A stretch of 64,000 nt of DNA from Methanoregula sp. UBA247 (GCA_002495055.1 DADR01000021.1:7099-71098); one strand, 5' to 3'. Shown: positions 9,344 to 18,580, numbered from the stretch's first letter. Notes: generated by a model not told the origin, from the sequence alone. Numbers and translations: made by a program.

Positions 9344-10264
9344 TCAGGAAGTGAAACCAACGGTGAATTGCGTGGTACTGGATGATGTTTTTGGAATATC
9401 GTACACGTACATGGTATAACTACCGGTAGGCATGGTACTATCCAGGGTATACTTAAAATTCCACGTTTTGTCAGCCGCAACAGATAGTGAACCCAATTCA
9501 ATCCCACCTGAGAATCGATCAGGTCCATATAATACCAGTAATACATTTTGAGCACCCGTTGTGCACCGACCCGAAAATCTTAGGATCTCGCCTCTGGCAG
9601 CAGAAAAACTATTTGAGGTAATAGTAACCTCTCCCCCTCCGACCACGGTAAATTCAACCCTGTCAGATATCGTCATTAATTCATCCTCAACGACGATTAT
9701 ATATGAACCCGACTGGATTGAAAATCCCGGATTCCATGAATAGCTCCATAACCCGGCGGAATTGACTTTTGGTCGATCCAGGAGCACCCCTTTAGAATAA
9801 TATCCCGGTCCGAATATTGTCAATAAAACATTATTAGGGCCGAAGCTCGTACCTGAAAATAACATGGATTCTCCGAGAATCAGGGTCTTTTTATCCGCCT
9901 GGACTGTTACTTTTGCGGGTGCCGTAGTGGTCAGTGGAGTTTTATCAAGAGACACCTGTAAATTGGGATCAGGAATTAAAGCAGCATAAAACGAGGATAT
10001 GCCTGACGATATCGAAATTTCTGTTGACCAACTTCGATATCCGGAATAACGAAATTCAAGCGTATGATTTCCTTGTTCCACATTTGAAATATTACCCGGA
10101 GTTGTTCCCTGATATTGATTGTCGAGGTATACATCAGCGCCGGAAGGTGATGATGTAAGATGAATAGTGCCTTTCCCCGATTCCTGACCGGATATACATC
10201 CAGATACTAGTATCGAACAAAGTAAAATTGAGAAAATAATTTTACCGTCCATTTTTTGGTTCAT
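9344..10264 (-). CDS. Lipoprotein with PEGA domain and repeated Ig-like surface domains
   Basis: 306 residues from ATG at 10264; a GTG three codons upstream is possible. A signal peptide ends at LVSGC, a lipobox. Residues about 36-95 are a PEGA domain (HLTSSPSGADVYLDNQYQGTTP), a small beta-fold of surface proteins. Two related beta-rich repeats follow, each with a ...LILGESMLFSGTSFGPNNVLLTIFGP type core (second copy around GRCTTGAQNVLLVLYGP). These resemble repeats in Methanomicrobiales surface proteins. It should be anchored outside the cell, perhaps contacting the S-layer; the role is unknown. The DNA after its stop (9157-9343) is an untranslated spacer before the HEAT gene. Confidence 0.8.
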   Translation of the reverse strand: MNQKMDGKIIFSILLCSILVSGCISGQESGKGTIHLTSSPSGADVYLDNQYQGTTPGNISNVEQGNHTLEFRYSGYRSWSTEISISSGISSFYAALIPDPNLQVSLDKTPLTTTAPAKVTVQADKKTLILGESMLFSGTSFGPNNVLLTIFGPGYYSKGVLLDRPKVNSAGLWSYSWNPGFSIQSGSYIIVVEDELMTISDRVEFTVVGGGEVTITSNSFSAARGEILRFSGRCTTGAQNVLLVLYGPDRFSGGIELGSLSVAADKTWNFKYTLDSTMPTGSYTMYVYDIPKTSSSTTQFTVGFTS

Positions 10265-10342
10265 ATCTCCCACGATAACCGTTACTGCGCAGCATTATAT
10301 AGGTTTGCAAAAATCAGGCTTTTTAACCGATCCATACTTTGT

Positions 10343-11245
10343 TTAATAGTCTTTTGCAAGGCGCAGAATTTCCTGAGCGAGTGCGACACTCTTTTCTTCA
10401 TCAATCATGAGCGTATCAAACCGGGCTGAATGGCTCACGATAACTGGATCCCGTATGTCCTGCACAAAGATATCCATGATTCCTTCATAGCAGTTGATGG
10501 TTCCCTGTGAGCTTGGTTCGAAACCAGCAGCCCGCATGAGGGCTCCAGCAGGTCCGCTGACTGGAGCATTACCGATGAACGGGCTTACGGCAATAACTAA
10601 TTTATCATTAAGCGCAGGTTTTATTCCTTCACATGCAAGAATCGGGGAGATACTGGTGATCGGGTTGGAAGGTCCAATCACCACGGTATCGCTTGCTTCA
10701 ATCACGGCAAGAATTTCCTCTGTTGCAACAGGAGGTTCTTTGTAACTTCTCACTACTTGTTCTATCTCTATTTTTCCTTTTGCCCGTAACCAGTATTCCT
10801 GAAAGTGGATCAGGCCAAGATCTGTCTTAACCTGTGTCGTAACTTCGGTATCTGTCATCGGCAGAACCGTCTCGCGAATACCGAACCGGTCGCAGAGAAT
10901 TTTCGTTGCGTTCGTGAGGCGCATTCCTTTACGTAACATTTCTCCTCGGGCGATATGCACTGCACGGTCCTTATCACCAATTGAAATAAACTCGTCAACA
11001 CCCAGACGAGTGATCTCCTCGTGGGAAATAAAAGAGTCATTCCTGACTCCCCACCAGGTATCGGTATTGAGGATCCCGGCAAACAAATACATAACCGTGT
11101 CAAGATCCGGTGAGATATGATTTCCTGATATCCAGATATCTTCGGCAGTGTTAACCACAACGGAGATATCATGCCGGTTCACCAGTTTCTGCATGCCTCG
11201 CAGAAGCTTTGGGGTGCCTGTCCCCCCAGAAAGGAACGTGATCAT
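10343..11245 (-). CDS. cofD: 2-phospho-L-lactate transferase (coenzyme F420 biosynthesis)
   Basis: 300 residues, full length for CofD. It begins MITFLSGGTGTPKLLRG, the nucleotide-binding signature of the CofD/UPF0052 family, followed by VVVNTAEDIWISGNHISPDLDTVMY, with the residues that hold Fo and Mg2+. IGPSNPITSISPIL and SPFIGNAPVSGPAG are also family motifs. The enzyme joins the 2-phospho-L-lactyl group of lactyl-diphospho-guanosine to Fo, making F420-0, the hydride carrier of methanogenesis. It is divergent from the HD phosphohydrolase gene, with 48 bp between the starts. Confidence 0.96.
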   Translation of the reverse strand: MITFLSGGTGTPKLLRGMQKLVNRHDISVVVNTAEDIWISGNHISPDLDTVMYLFAGILNTDTWWGVRNDSFISHEEITRLGVDEFISIGDKDRAVHIARGEMLRKGMRLTNATKILCDRFGIRETVLPMTDTEVTTQVKTDLGLIHFQEYWLRAKGKIEIEQVVRSYKEPPVATEEILAVIEASDTVVIGPSNPITSISPILACEGIKPALNDKLVIAVSPFIGNAPVSGPAGALMRAAGFEPSSQGTINCYEGIMDIFVQDIRDPVIVSHSARFDTLMIDEEKSVALAQEILRLAKDY

Positions 11246-11293
11246 TGATCAATACTTTTATGCATTGTATATGAAGATTCTTTAAGTGAATTC

Positions 11294-12493
11294 GTGAAGA
11301 TAATTAAAGACCCGGTCCATGGCTATGTGGAGGTGGAGGATTTTGCACTTGCCCTGCTGGATTCTCCCGTGCTTCAGCGCCTCCGCTATATTAAACAACT
11401 CGGATTCTCGTATCTTGTGTATCCAGGTGCCAACCATACGCGGTTTGAACACTCGCTCGGCACAATGTTTCTTGCAGGTGTGGCCTCACGCCGATTTGGG
11501 CTTTCTGATCATGAACACACACTGGTTGTCGCTGCAGCGCTTCTTCATGACATCGGGCATGGGCCATTCTCCCATGCAAGCGAACCGTTCATAGAGAAAT
11601 TCCTGCAACGTACCCACGATGATATTGATATACTTGTTGAGGAACAGTTAGGTTACACGCTCAGTGAATGGGGAATTGATTCCTCTGAACTCTGCGCTGT
11701 TGTGAAAGGAAAGCATCCATTATCCGGCATTATCCACGGAGATCTGGATGTCGACCGGATGGATTACCTTCTTCGTGATGCCTATTATACCGGTGCACCT
11801 TACGGTTCCGTCGATGCACAGCGTCTCATCCGGCACCTGATCCGAACCAGTGAGGGCACAGTCCTTGATGAGAATGGGGTAAACGCAGCCGAATCACTGC
11901 TCATCGCCCGGACACTCATGCGTCCGACCGTGTATTTTCATCACGTGAGCAGAATTGGAGAGAGTATGTTCCAGCTGGCAGTACTGGAACATCTTGATAG
12001 GGTAGAAAAAGATGGTTTTCAACACATCCTCCGGATGGATGATGCAACCTGTATGCATGCATTGCGTACATCAGAAAATTCCATTGCCCGTGACCTTGCT
12101 CTCCGGCTCTATGAGCGCCGGCTCTATAAACGTGCCCTATATGTAGGAAGTGACCAGGTTAATACGACCCTTTTTGAGCAGGGTGTCCCGATAGAAAAAT
12201 GCCGTGAATTCGCAGCCAGGATCGCTTCGAAAGCAGGTCTCCTTTCCCATGAGGTTCTGGTAGATATACCTTCCATTCCCAGTGAGATGTCGCTTGGAGT
12301 GAGAGTGAAGAACCGACACACGGTAGTCGGTTTTAAAGAGATCTCTCCACGAATCCGAACCCTCAATGCAACACGACGTGAGCAATGGCGTCTCGGAGTA
12401 TATACCCTCCCCGAATATCAGGATACTGTAGCTGAAGCCGGGTGCGAGGTTTTGTATATAAGAAAGCCCACACGTCAGGACACCCTGTTTTAA
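11294..12493 (+). CDS. HD-domain phosphohydrolase (SAMHD1/dGTPase-like)
   Basis: 399 residues from GTG at 11294 (MKIIKDPVHGYVEV). The metal site is clear: H in TRFEHSLGT, HD in LLHDIGHGPFSH, and the late Asp in GDLDVDRMDYLLRDA. This set is shared with deoxynucleotide triphosphohydrolases such as SAMHD1 and bacterial dGTPases. The archaeal group is usually annotated only as HD superfamily phosphohydrolase, and its substrate is unproven. DPVHG at the N-terminus is typical of the SAMHD1-like subgroup. It is transcribed away from cofD. Confidence 0.88.
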   Translation: MKIIKDPVHGYVEVEDFALALLDSPVLQRLRYIKQLGFSYLVYPGANHTRFEHSLGTMFLAGVASRRFGLSDHEHTLVVAAALLHDIGHGPFSHASEPFIEKFLQRTHDDIDILVEEQLGYTLSEWGIDSSELCAVVKGKHPLSGIIHGDLDVDRMDYLLRDAYYTGAPYGSVDAQRLIRHLIRTSEGTVLDENGVNAAESLLIARTLMRPTVYFHHVSRIGESMFQLAVLEHLDRVEKDGFQHILRMDDATCMHALRTSENSIARDLALRLYERRLYKRALYVGSDQVNTTLFEQGVPIEKCREFAARIASKAGLLSHEVLVDIPSIPSEMSLGVRVKNRHTVVGFKEISPRIRTLNATRREQWRLGVYTLPEYQDTVAEAGCEVLYIRKPTRQDTLF

Positions 12494-12809
12494 TGGATTT
12501 ACGAAGAATTCTCACAGTTCTGATTTGAATCACTCACACTCTTCTTAAAAGGCCGGAGGGGGATTTTCTCATGGTGTCATGTTCCGTATCGGAATACCTG
12601 CACCGAATTTCCAGCAGGATGGATGACAATGGTAATGAACATTTAGAAGTGCTTAATTCTTCCAATAAATTGTGTCTTTATTAAAAAATAGCCAGGTTCA
12701 GATGACATCATGCCTGGTGGGATTTACCAATGTCGAAAAATTTTACCTTGAGCGGGTGATACAAAAGGTAAAGTAAAATAATATATTACAGCCCCCAACA
12801 TTCCCCCAT
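12494..12809. other. Intergenic region after the HD gene, with one possible small ORF
   Basis: 316 bp. A GGAGGGGG ribosome-binding-like run at 12555-12562 sits 8 bases before ATG at 12571, which opens a 37-codon frame ending at 12684. The peptide (MVSCSVSEYLHRISS...) is not recognised. In another frame, ATG 12579 gives 15 codons ending at 12626 that resemble the first residues of a peroxiredoxin (GIPAPNFQ). The right end carries the TATA box of the next gene. No RNA gene was seen. Confidence 0.35.
12774..12787 (+). promoter_or_regulatory. TATA box of a probably leaderless lipoprotein gene
   Basis: aaataatatattac is centred about 28 bp before the ATG at 12810. No ribosome-binding site lies between, so transcription probably starts at or next to the start codon. 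Confidence 0.5.
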
Positions 12810-13292
12810 ATGAAAAAATGTGTGTTCACCATTCTAATACTGATTTTTGCAGGTGTAACCATAACCGGATGTATCGAGGGCATAACACCCGGTTCCAATC
12901 AGGCGCTGACTCCTGTACAAACATCAGACATAACAGAAACACCTAAGATACCCGTTCCGCAACCTTCGTTTTCCATGGGTCACCTTTACCTGCAGAAGTC
13001 ATATACCTTCGGGAGCGAGAAGGATTTTTTTATTGAAGATGTCCGGGTGGACAACCCATCGTGGGGTATTGGTTTTAATGTGCTCCCCCTCACAGATAAC
13101 GTAATCTATAGCTGGTTTGAGATGAAGGTAACCAGTTTGAATACCAACCAGACAGAAACGTTTGGATATGGTCGTACCAACGGCTTTGAACTCAAGCACC
13201 TTATACCAATGTATAACACCGGCCTGTACAAAATTGAGATGAGAGGAAATCGAGTCAAAGTGGATGTCACGGTGGCAAAGAGGAACCCATAA
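12810..13292 (+). CDS. Lipoprotein of unknown function
   Basis: 160 residues. Signal peptide MKKCVFTILILIFAGVTITGC with lipobox ITGC; the mature part begins at Cys21. A Thr/Pro/Gln-rich linker (about 28-50) leads to a beta-rich globular domain of about 105 residues. I do not recognise a family. It is followed 12 bp later by a membrane-protein gene on the same strand, so the two may work together. The ATG lies one TATA-box distance downstream of a clear box, suggesting a leaderless mRNA. Confidence 0.75.
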   Translation: MKKCVFTILILIFAGVTITGCIEGITPGSNQALTPVQTSDITETPKIPVPQPSFSMGHLYLQKSYTFGSEKDFFIEDVRVDNPSWGIGFNVLPLTDNVIYSWFEMKVTSLNTNQTETFGYGRTNGFELKHLIPMYNTGLYKIEMRGNRVKVDVTVAKRNP

Positions 13293-13304
13293 CTATTGAG
13301 GTGG

Positions 13305-13754
13305 ATGATGTTGGAAGACTGGATTGTGGTGACATGTGGTGTCGTGGCAATTGTTGTTGTCATAACCATCACGGTTTTTTACCTTCGCAATGCTGAACGC
13401 CGGGTGCATGAAAACACCTACAAACTCAAGGTCTATACGGAACTGTTGAATTCGATTACCGAGCTGAACCTCGCTACTGGCGATCCTTACAAGATGGATA
13501 TTGCAAAAAAGAACCTCGCCATGACACTCAACCGCTTAAATCTTGTGGGAAGTTCCGGGGTGCTCAGGAGCACCAGTGATCTGTTAGATTTTTTGAATGA
13601 ACACCGGGATAAGGATTATGATACGCTCCGGCTTCATAATATTCTCAACACCCTCGTTATCGAAGCGCGCCGGGACCTTAACCCGAAAAATGCACGTCGT
13701 GTAGAGGAAGCCCACGTGCGGTACCGCTTCTTTGCGCCACCTAAAACAAAATGA
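13305..13754 (+). CDS. Small membrane-anchored cytoplasmic protein, unknown
   Basis: About 149 residues. ATG at 13305 or 13308 follows a GAGGTGG ribosome-binding site; an upstream TTG at 13296 is less likely. One N-terminal transmembrane helix (WIVVTCGVVAIVVVITITVF) is followed by a soluble, mostly helical domain of about 115 residues with heptad-like leucines (LLNSITELNLATG, NILNTLVIEARRDL). With the positively charged RNAERR after the helix, the domain should face the cytoplasm. No family is recognised. It overlaps nothing and sits 86 bp before ubiX. Confidence 0.72.
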   Translation: MMLEDWIVVTCGVVAIVVVITITVFYLRNAERRVHENTYKLKVYTELLNSITELNLATGDPYKMDIAKKNLAMTLNRLNLVGSSGVLRSTSDLLDFLNEHRDKDYDTLRLHNILNTLVIEARRDLNPKNARRVEEAHVRYRFFAPPKTK

Positions 13755-13840
13755 AACCTCCCTTTTCTTTTGAGGATTCCGCCATAAACTCTTTTTATCC
13801 TGAATCAGACATTGGTATCACAGGAGAGCGCGAAGATACG

Positions 13841-14395
13841 ATGGAAAAAGAATATGTTATTGGAGTAACTGGTGCAAGTGGGGTCTGTTATGCCCGACGC
13901 CTTCTCGAGGTACTCTGCAGGGATGCGAAGGTTCACATCATCATTTCGGATGTTGCGCATCAGATTGCCGTTCACGAAGGTGTTTCATTTGAGGGGTTCA
14001 AAGCAACCTACCATTCTATCGATCAGATCTCGGCACCGATAGCAAGTGGATCCCACAGGTTTGACGGGATGGTAGTAATACCCTGCAGTGCAAAGACACT
14101 TGCAGCAATCGCGACAGGATATGCAGACAACCTGATCACACGGAGTGCGGATGTCTGCCTGAAAGAACACCGTTCTTGTATTCTTGTCACCCGGGAGACT
14201 CCTCTCTCAAAGATTCATTTGAAGAACATGCTTGCTGCGGAGGATGCCGGAGCGACGATTATGCCGGCCAGCCCCGGATTCTACAACAATCCGAAAACGG
14301 TCGATGATCTGGTTGACATGGTCGTCGCCCGCGTGCTTGATCATCTCAAGGTAGAACATACTCTTGTAAAGCGATGGGGCGGCTACGATGCGTGA
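13841..14395 (+). CDS. ubiX: Flavin prenyltransferase (UbiX/Pad1 family)
   Basis: 184 residues from ATG at 13841, with an AGGAGAG site 13 bases before it; a longer frame from 13751 has no family similarity. It carries IGVTGASGVCYARRLLEVL, the FMN-binding start of UbiX; VVIPCSAKTLAAIATGYADNLI; and VTRETPLSKIHLKNML. The enzyme attaches a dimethylallyl group to FMN, making prenylated FMN, the cofactor of UbiD decarboxylases. The next gene is a UbiD homolog, with the two frames overlapping by 8 bp, so enzyme and client are translationally coupled. In archaea this pair serves the modified mevalonate pathway. Confidence 0.93.
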   Translation: MEKEYVIGVTGASGVCYARRLLEVLCRDAKVHIIISDVAHQIAVHEGVSFEGFKATYHSIDQISAPIASGSHRFDGMVVIPCSAKTLAAIATGYADNLITRSADVCLKEHRSCILVTRETPLSKIHLKNMLAAEDAGATIMPASPGFYNNPKTVDDLVDMVVARVLDHLKVEHTLVKRWGGYDA

Positions 14396-15623
14396 ATTTA
14401 TAGAAAAAATGCGGGAATACGGGCTTGTTGTAGACATTGAGGAACCCGTTTCAGCTGATATGCAAGCGCCCAAGATGGCGGGGAGCACCGACAAACTCCT
14501 TTTTTTCCATAACCTCGAAGGCAAACGGGCAGTAATGAACCTCACAGCAAGCCGACGCGCTCTCTCGATTGCTCTGGGAATTGAAGAACAGAAGATGGTA
14601 AAAACGCTTGCCGATGCAAAATTTGACGGGAAGATAGTTGCGGATGGCATGATCCCGACTAAAAAACCAGATCTTGGTAAACTCCCGATCATGCACCACT
14701 TCCCGAAAGATGCAGGCAAATACCTGACATCGGGGATTGTTTTTTCCCGGTTTGAAGGCGTGGAGAATGCATCGATCCACAGGATGCAGGTGCTGGATGA
14801 TCACCGGGTGGCAGCACGCCTCGTCGAAGGCCGGCACACGCACGTGATGCTGGGAAAGGCGCTTGCCAAAGGTGAAAAACTGCCCATCGCTGTCACCATC
14901 GGGACTCACCCGGCAGTGACCTTTGCGAGCTGCACCCGGGTGCCCACCGGTATGGAGCTCGGGTTTGCTGCAGAACTTCTTGGCGGCGAGATCCGTGTGA
15001 GGAAATGCAGTAACGGGGTGCTGGTACCCGATGCGGAGATCGTTTTGGAAGGATATATCGGTGCAGATGTCACCGATGAGGGCCCGTTTGTGGATATAAC
15101 CGGGACCTACGACCCGGTACGGTGCCAGCCGGTAATTGAGATTACCGGCATGTATACAAAACCGGATTTCATCTACCACGGGATTCTGCCCGGTGGTGAT
15201 GAACATAAAGTTCTGATGGGTTGCCCGTATGAACCAAAAATTTACCGTGCGGTTGCCGGTGTAACTGAAGTTAAGAACGTCGTGCTTACCAAAGGTGGTT
15301 GTGGCTACCTTCATGCAGTAATCCAGATTAAAAAGAGCACGCAGGGTGACGCCAAAAATGCCATAATGGCGGCATTTGCTGCTCATACGTCCCTCAAACA
15401 CGTTGTGATTGTTGACGAAGATATCGATCCCGGCAATCCTCTTGATGTGGAGTACGCGATTGCGACACGGGTTAGCGGTGACCGGGACGTCATGGTGATC
15501 ACGGGTGTGCGTGGATCATCCCTTGATCCCTGCCAGCTTGAAGACGGAACTAACGTGAAAGTGGGAGTCGATGCAACAATGATTCTTGGACGCGAGGAAG
15601 ACTTTTCGCGTGCGACCTGGTGA
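14388..15623 (+). CDS. UbiD-family decarboxylase, probably trans-anhydromevalonate 5-phosphate decarboxylase
   Basis: 411 residues, at the short end for UbiD enzymes and typical of the archaeal subgroup. Visible elements are TSGIVFSRFEGVENASIHRMQ, GTHPAVTFASCTRVPTGMELGFAAEL, GPFVDITGTYDP and the C-terminal VRGSSLDPCQLEDGTNVKVG. Archaeal homologs decarboxylate trans-anhydromevalonate 5-phosphate to isopentenyl phosphate using prenyl-FMN. Its placement between ubiX (8 bp overlap) and the aconitase X gene, which makes that very substrate, strongly supports this reading over an aromatic-acid decarboxylase. The stop at 15621 lies only 4 bases before the next start. Confidence 0.9.
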   Translation: MREFIEKMREYGLVVDIEEPVSADMQAPKMAGSTDKLLFFHNLEGKRAVMNLTASRRALSIALGIEEQKMVKTLADAKFDGKIVADGMIPTKKPDLGKLPIMHHFPKDAGKYLTSGIVFSRFEGVENASIHRMQVLDDHRVAARLVEGRHTHVMLGKALAKGEKLPIAVTIGTHPAVTFASCTRVPTGMELGFAAELLGGEIRVRKCSNGVLVPDAEIVLEGYIGADVTDEGPFVDITGTYDPVRCQPVIEITGMYTKPDFIYHGILPGGDEHKVLMGCPYEPKIYRAVAGVTEVKNVVLTKGGCGYLHAVIQIKKSTQGDAKNAIMAAFAAHTSLKHVVIVDEDIDPGNPLDVEYAIATRVSGDRDVMVITGVRGSSLDPCQLEDGTNVKVGVDATMILGREEDFSRATW

Positions 15624-15627
15624 ACAG

Positions 15628-16791
15628 ATGTTCCTGGATCCGGATGATGAACAGATCCTTGCCGGTGAGAAGGGTGAAACCCGGCAGAAGATGCTGGAAC
15701 TTCTCGTTGCTCTTGGCAAGGTTTTTGGTGCTGAACGGCTTGTAAGAATCCGGAGTGCACAGGTAAGCGGGGCTTCGTACAAGACGATCGGGGAATACGG
15801 GCTTGCATGGCTGTCGAGTCTTGATGCCCGTGCCGTGGTCCCGGCGGTGTTAAACCCGATTGGTATGCCGCGTGAACGCTGGCAGGAGATGGGTGTCGAC
15901 CCTGCATTTGCAGAACGACAGCAGGCAGTAATTACTGCATATGAGCGACTTGGTGTAAACCTTGAATGCACCTGTACACCTTATTACCTGTATGAAACTT
16001 CTTTTGGCGATCATCTTGCATGGTCGGAATCATCGGCAGTCAGTTACGCCAATTCGGTAATCGGGGCACGGACAAACCGCGAGGGGGGGCCCGGTGCGCT
16101 TGCTGCCGCACTGATTGGAAAAACTCCCTGTTATGGGCTGCATCTTGAAAAAAACCGTATTCCCCAGGTGATCATCGAGGTTCAACCCGATAAAAAGAAC
16201 TGGACTACTGCCCGTTACGGTGCGCTTGGTTATTATGCCGGAAAAATGGTGGGCAATAAAATACCTTACTTCCGGGGGGTCACTCCCAATCCTGATCAGA
16301 TGAAAGCACTCGGTGCAGCAATGGCGGCAACCGGGGCGGTGGCGCTCTTTCATGTTGAAAATGTAACCCCGGAAGCAAGGAAGAACCAGGTCAATCTTTC
16401 ATCTCTTGAAGTAATCAGGATCGAATCTGATGAGATTGATGTGCTCTTCAATGGGATACCTGTTGATGCAGTCGCTGTTGGCTGTCCGCACTGCTCGCCA
16501 GCTGAACTGCGTGATATCGCGCGGCTCCTTGAGGGAAAAAGAATCACAAGACCCTTCTATGTCTTTGCCGCACAGGGCGTCATCAGGAAAAACCAAAAGA
16601 CCGTTGATATCATTGAGAAAAGCGGAGCACGGGTCTTTGCTGACACCTGCATGGTGGTCTCACCGGTGATGGAGCGATACTCAGCGATCATGGTGAACAG
16701 CGGTAAAGCGCTTGCCTATGTGCCGGATATGTGCGGTGCGGTTGCCAGGATAGGTTCGATTGAAGAGTGCGTGGCAGTAGCAACATCATAA
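15628..16791 (+). CDS. Aconitase X catalytic (large) subunit: phosphomevalonate dehydratase
   Basis: 387 residues from ATG at 15628, directly after the ubiD stop; a TTG 14 codons earlier is unlikely. The sequence is aconitase X: MFLDPDDEQILAGEKGETRQKMLELLVALG at the start, CTCTPYYL with the Cys pair, SESSAVSYANSVIGARTNREGGP and DTCMVVSPV with further Cys for the iron-sulfur cluster. The archaeal enzyme dehydrates mevalonate 5-phosphate to trans-anhydromevalonate 5-phosphate. It normally pairs with a small subunit (DUF126), for which no gene is visible nearby. Third gene of the ubiX-ubiD-acnX unit. Confidence 0.92.
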   Translation: MFLDPDDEQILAGEKGETRQKMLELLVALGKVFGAERLVRIRSAQVSGASYKTIGEYGLAWLSSLDARAVVPAVLNPIGMPRERWQEMGVDPAFAERQQAVITAYERLGVNLECTCTPYYLYETSFGDHLAWSESSAVSYANSVIGARTNREGGPGALAAALIGKTPCYGLHLEKNRIPQVIIEVQPDKKNWTTARYGALGYYAGKMVGNKIPYFRGVTPNPDQMKALGAAMAATGAVALFHVENVTPEARKNQVNLSSLEVIRIESDEIDVLFNGIPVDAVAVGCPHCSPAELRDIARLLEGKRITRPFYVFAAQGVIRKNQKTVDIIEKSGARVFADTCMVVSPVMERYSAIMVNSGKALAYVPDMCGAVARIGSIEECVAVATS

Positions 16792-16862
16792 TCGCTGGTA
16801 TCATATGCCAGACACTTTTTGTATACTATTGTTCTGGTAAAACCCAAAAAAGTGGGATGTAA

Positions 16863-17192
16863 TCATTTGAGAGAGAGCAGAATTTTTTTTATCTCCGCGA
16901 CTGCAGCCGGTTCCGGGTTCTTTCCCGGGCCAACCCCATTCCCGTAGGAAAGGATTTTCTGGACTTCATTTTTTGTCATACTGGTGAAGCGCAGATTATC
17001 CCAGGTCTTCTGGTCGATTACGTTCCAGGTGCATTGTAACAGGTGCCCGAGGAGACCGATTTCTTCCCGGGTGAATGAGTTCCAGTCAGTGCCAACGCCA
17101 TGTTTTATTTTTTTTATTGTCTCTTCAACTGTTTTTTCCCGGTGAACATGGTACAACCGCCTTCCCACCTCTTTTTGTGAAACATCTGGCAT
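16863..17192 (-). CDS. Uncharacterised ~110-residue protein, copy 1 of a local paralog pair
   Basis: 109 residues from ATG at 17192, preceded by a GGGGG site about 7 bases upstream. It starts MPDVSQKEVGRRLYHVHREK and is soluble and helical. It aligns along most of its length with the protein at 18905-19237: shared MPDV, GRR, H-[RK]-E, VE-x2-I-x-K, SF, the L-L-x2-TW segment, and a KI-L-S-x-GN-x-V pattern near the C-terminus. No known family is recognised. The two copies bracket the DUF1646 transporter gene. Possible roles (regulator, adaptor) are only guesses. Confidence 0.7.
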   Translation of the reverse strand: MPDVSQKEVGRRLYHVHREKTVEETIKKIKHGVGTDWNSFTREEIGLLGHLLQCTWNVIDQKTWDNLRFTSMTKNEVQKILSYGNGVGPGKNPEPAAVAEIKKILLSLK

Positions 17193-17455
17193 TTTTAATC
17201 CCCCGTCTCCCGCACACGAATGCGTGATCAGTTCTCTCATTACCCTTCCACCTGATAACCTTTATGGCTCTTTTTTTGAACAGGATAGTCGATAACAAAA
17301 AACGGGAAACCCTGAAATGAAGATGAAAATGAGCCGGGATAGTGGGTTAATGCTCCTGTTGTTCGATTAGTTCGTACTAAAGACCAGGTATAACCATCCG
17401 GTGAAACAAAAAAAATTCAATAGATTTACAAGTTACACACTCCTACGAATTAACG

Positions 17456-18580
17456 ATGCTGGATATTATGCAGGCTAAAATTGGCCTCATCATCATTATC
17501 ATTGCGGTTTTGGTCCTGCCATTTAAAGTCCGGGCAATTGAACGCAACCTTGAGATTTTCCTGTTCGTCTCTGGGATACTTGCACTGACTATATCCGGTT
17601 TTATCCCCTTACCAGGAGAACAGACAGGTTGGAGCTGGAAGATCCTGACAGAAGCTCTGACCACCCCGTTAAATATTGCCACTATTTATGGGATACCGAT
17701 AGGTATTGTGCAGATCGTGCTTCTTGTCGGGATTATCATATATGTCTGGTACCGGCAAATCGAGCGGGCAATATATTCTCTGGTAAAAAAATTCTCTGTA
17801 TCCACGATCATTTTCGGACTGATTATCACCCTGGGACTCATCTCAAGTATTATCTCTGCAATACTCGCAGCGATTTTGCTTGTTGAAATTATCTGTGCGT
17901 TGCCGCTTGATCGTGATTCCAAGATTGATGTTTGTGTTGTCGCCTGCTTTGCAATCGGGCTGGGTGCCGCTTTAACACCCCTCGGGGAACCCCTCTCCAC
18001 TATTGTTATTTCCAAACTATCCGGTGCCCCGCATTATGCCGGCTTTGATTTTCTCATCAGTATACTGGGTATCTATATCATACCTGCAGTCATCCTTCTG
18101 GGATTTATCGGGGTTTTCCTGTACAAACGAGGTAGTGCCGGAACCGGAGTGTCCGAATGCCATCTCCAGCGGGAGACCATACGGCAGGTTGTTGTCCGTT
18201 CCGGAAAAGTGTACCTGTTTATCATGGCACTGGTCTTTCTCGGTGAGGGTTTCAAACCAATCGTCCTTGATTATGTGATACTTATCCCGGCAGAAGGACT
18301 TTACTGGGTAAATACGGCCTCTGCTGTGCTCGATAATGCAACACTTGCTGCTGCTGAGATCGGGCCCGCCCTCTCAGTCCAGCAGATAAAAAGCTCTGTT
18401 ATGGGGCTTATTATTGCCGGAGGGATGCTCATTCCTGGAAATATTCCCAATATCATTGCTGCAGGAAAACTGGAGATCACGAGTAAGGAATGGGCAAGAA
18501 GAGGAGTCCCTCTCGGTCTTGTCCTGATGGTGTGCTTCTTTGGTATTCTCTTTATTCCTCAGTATCTTGGTCTGGCATAA
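17456..18580 (+). CDS. DUF1646 family membrane transporter (putative cation transporter)
   Basis: 374 residues with about ten transmembrane helices from the very N-terminus (AKIGLIIIIIAVLVLPFKVR). It resembles DUF1646 proteins of methanogens, members of the ion transporter superfamily, with paired conserved loops ALTPLGEPLSTIVISKLSG and AGGMLIPGNIPNIIAAGKL. These two Gly/Pro/Asn-rich hairpins are typical of ArsB/NhaD/CitM-type carriers with inverted repeats. AVLDNATLAAAEIGP is a further family motif. The ion is unknown; Na+/H+ or anion exchange is likely. It is a monocistronic gene between two divergent copies of an unknown small protein. Confidence 0.83.
   Translation: MLDIMQAKIGLIIIIIAVLVLPFKVRAIERNLEIFLFVSGILALTISGFIPLPGEQTGWSWKILTEALTTPLNIATIYGIPIGIVQIVLLVGIIIYVWYRQIERAIYSLVKKFSVSTIIFGLIITLGLISSIISAILAAILLVEIICALPLDRDSKIDVCVVACFAIGLGAALTPLGEPLSTIVISKLSGAPHYAGFDFLISILGIYIIPAVILLGFIGVFLYKRGSAGTGVSECHLQRETIRQVVVRSGKVYLFIMALVFLGEGFKPIVLDYVILIPAEGLYWVNTASAVLDNATLAAAEIGPALSVQQIKSSVMGLIIAGGMLIPGNIPNIIAAGKLEITSKEWARRGVPLGLVLMVCFFGILFIPQYLGLA

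Noticed and set aside
14451..15401. 316-codon minus-strand frame opposite ubiD
   Set aside because: Shadow of the UbiD frame without any family likeness.
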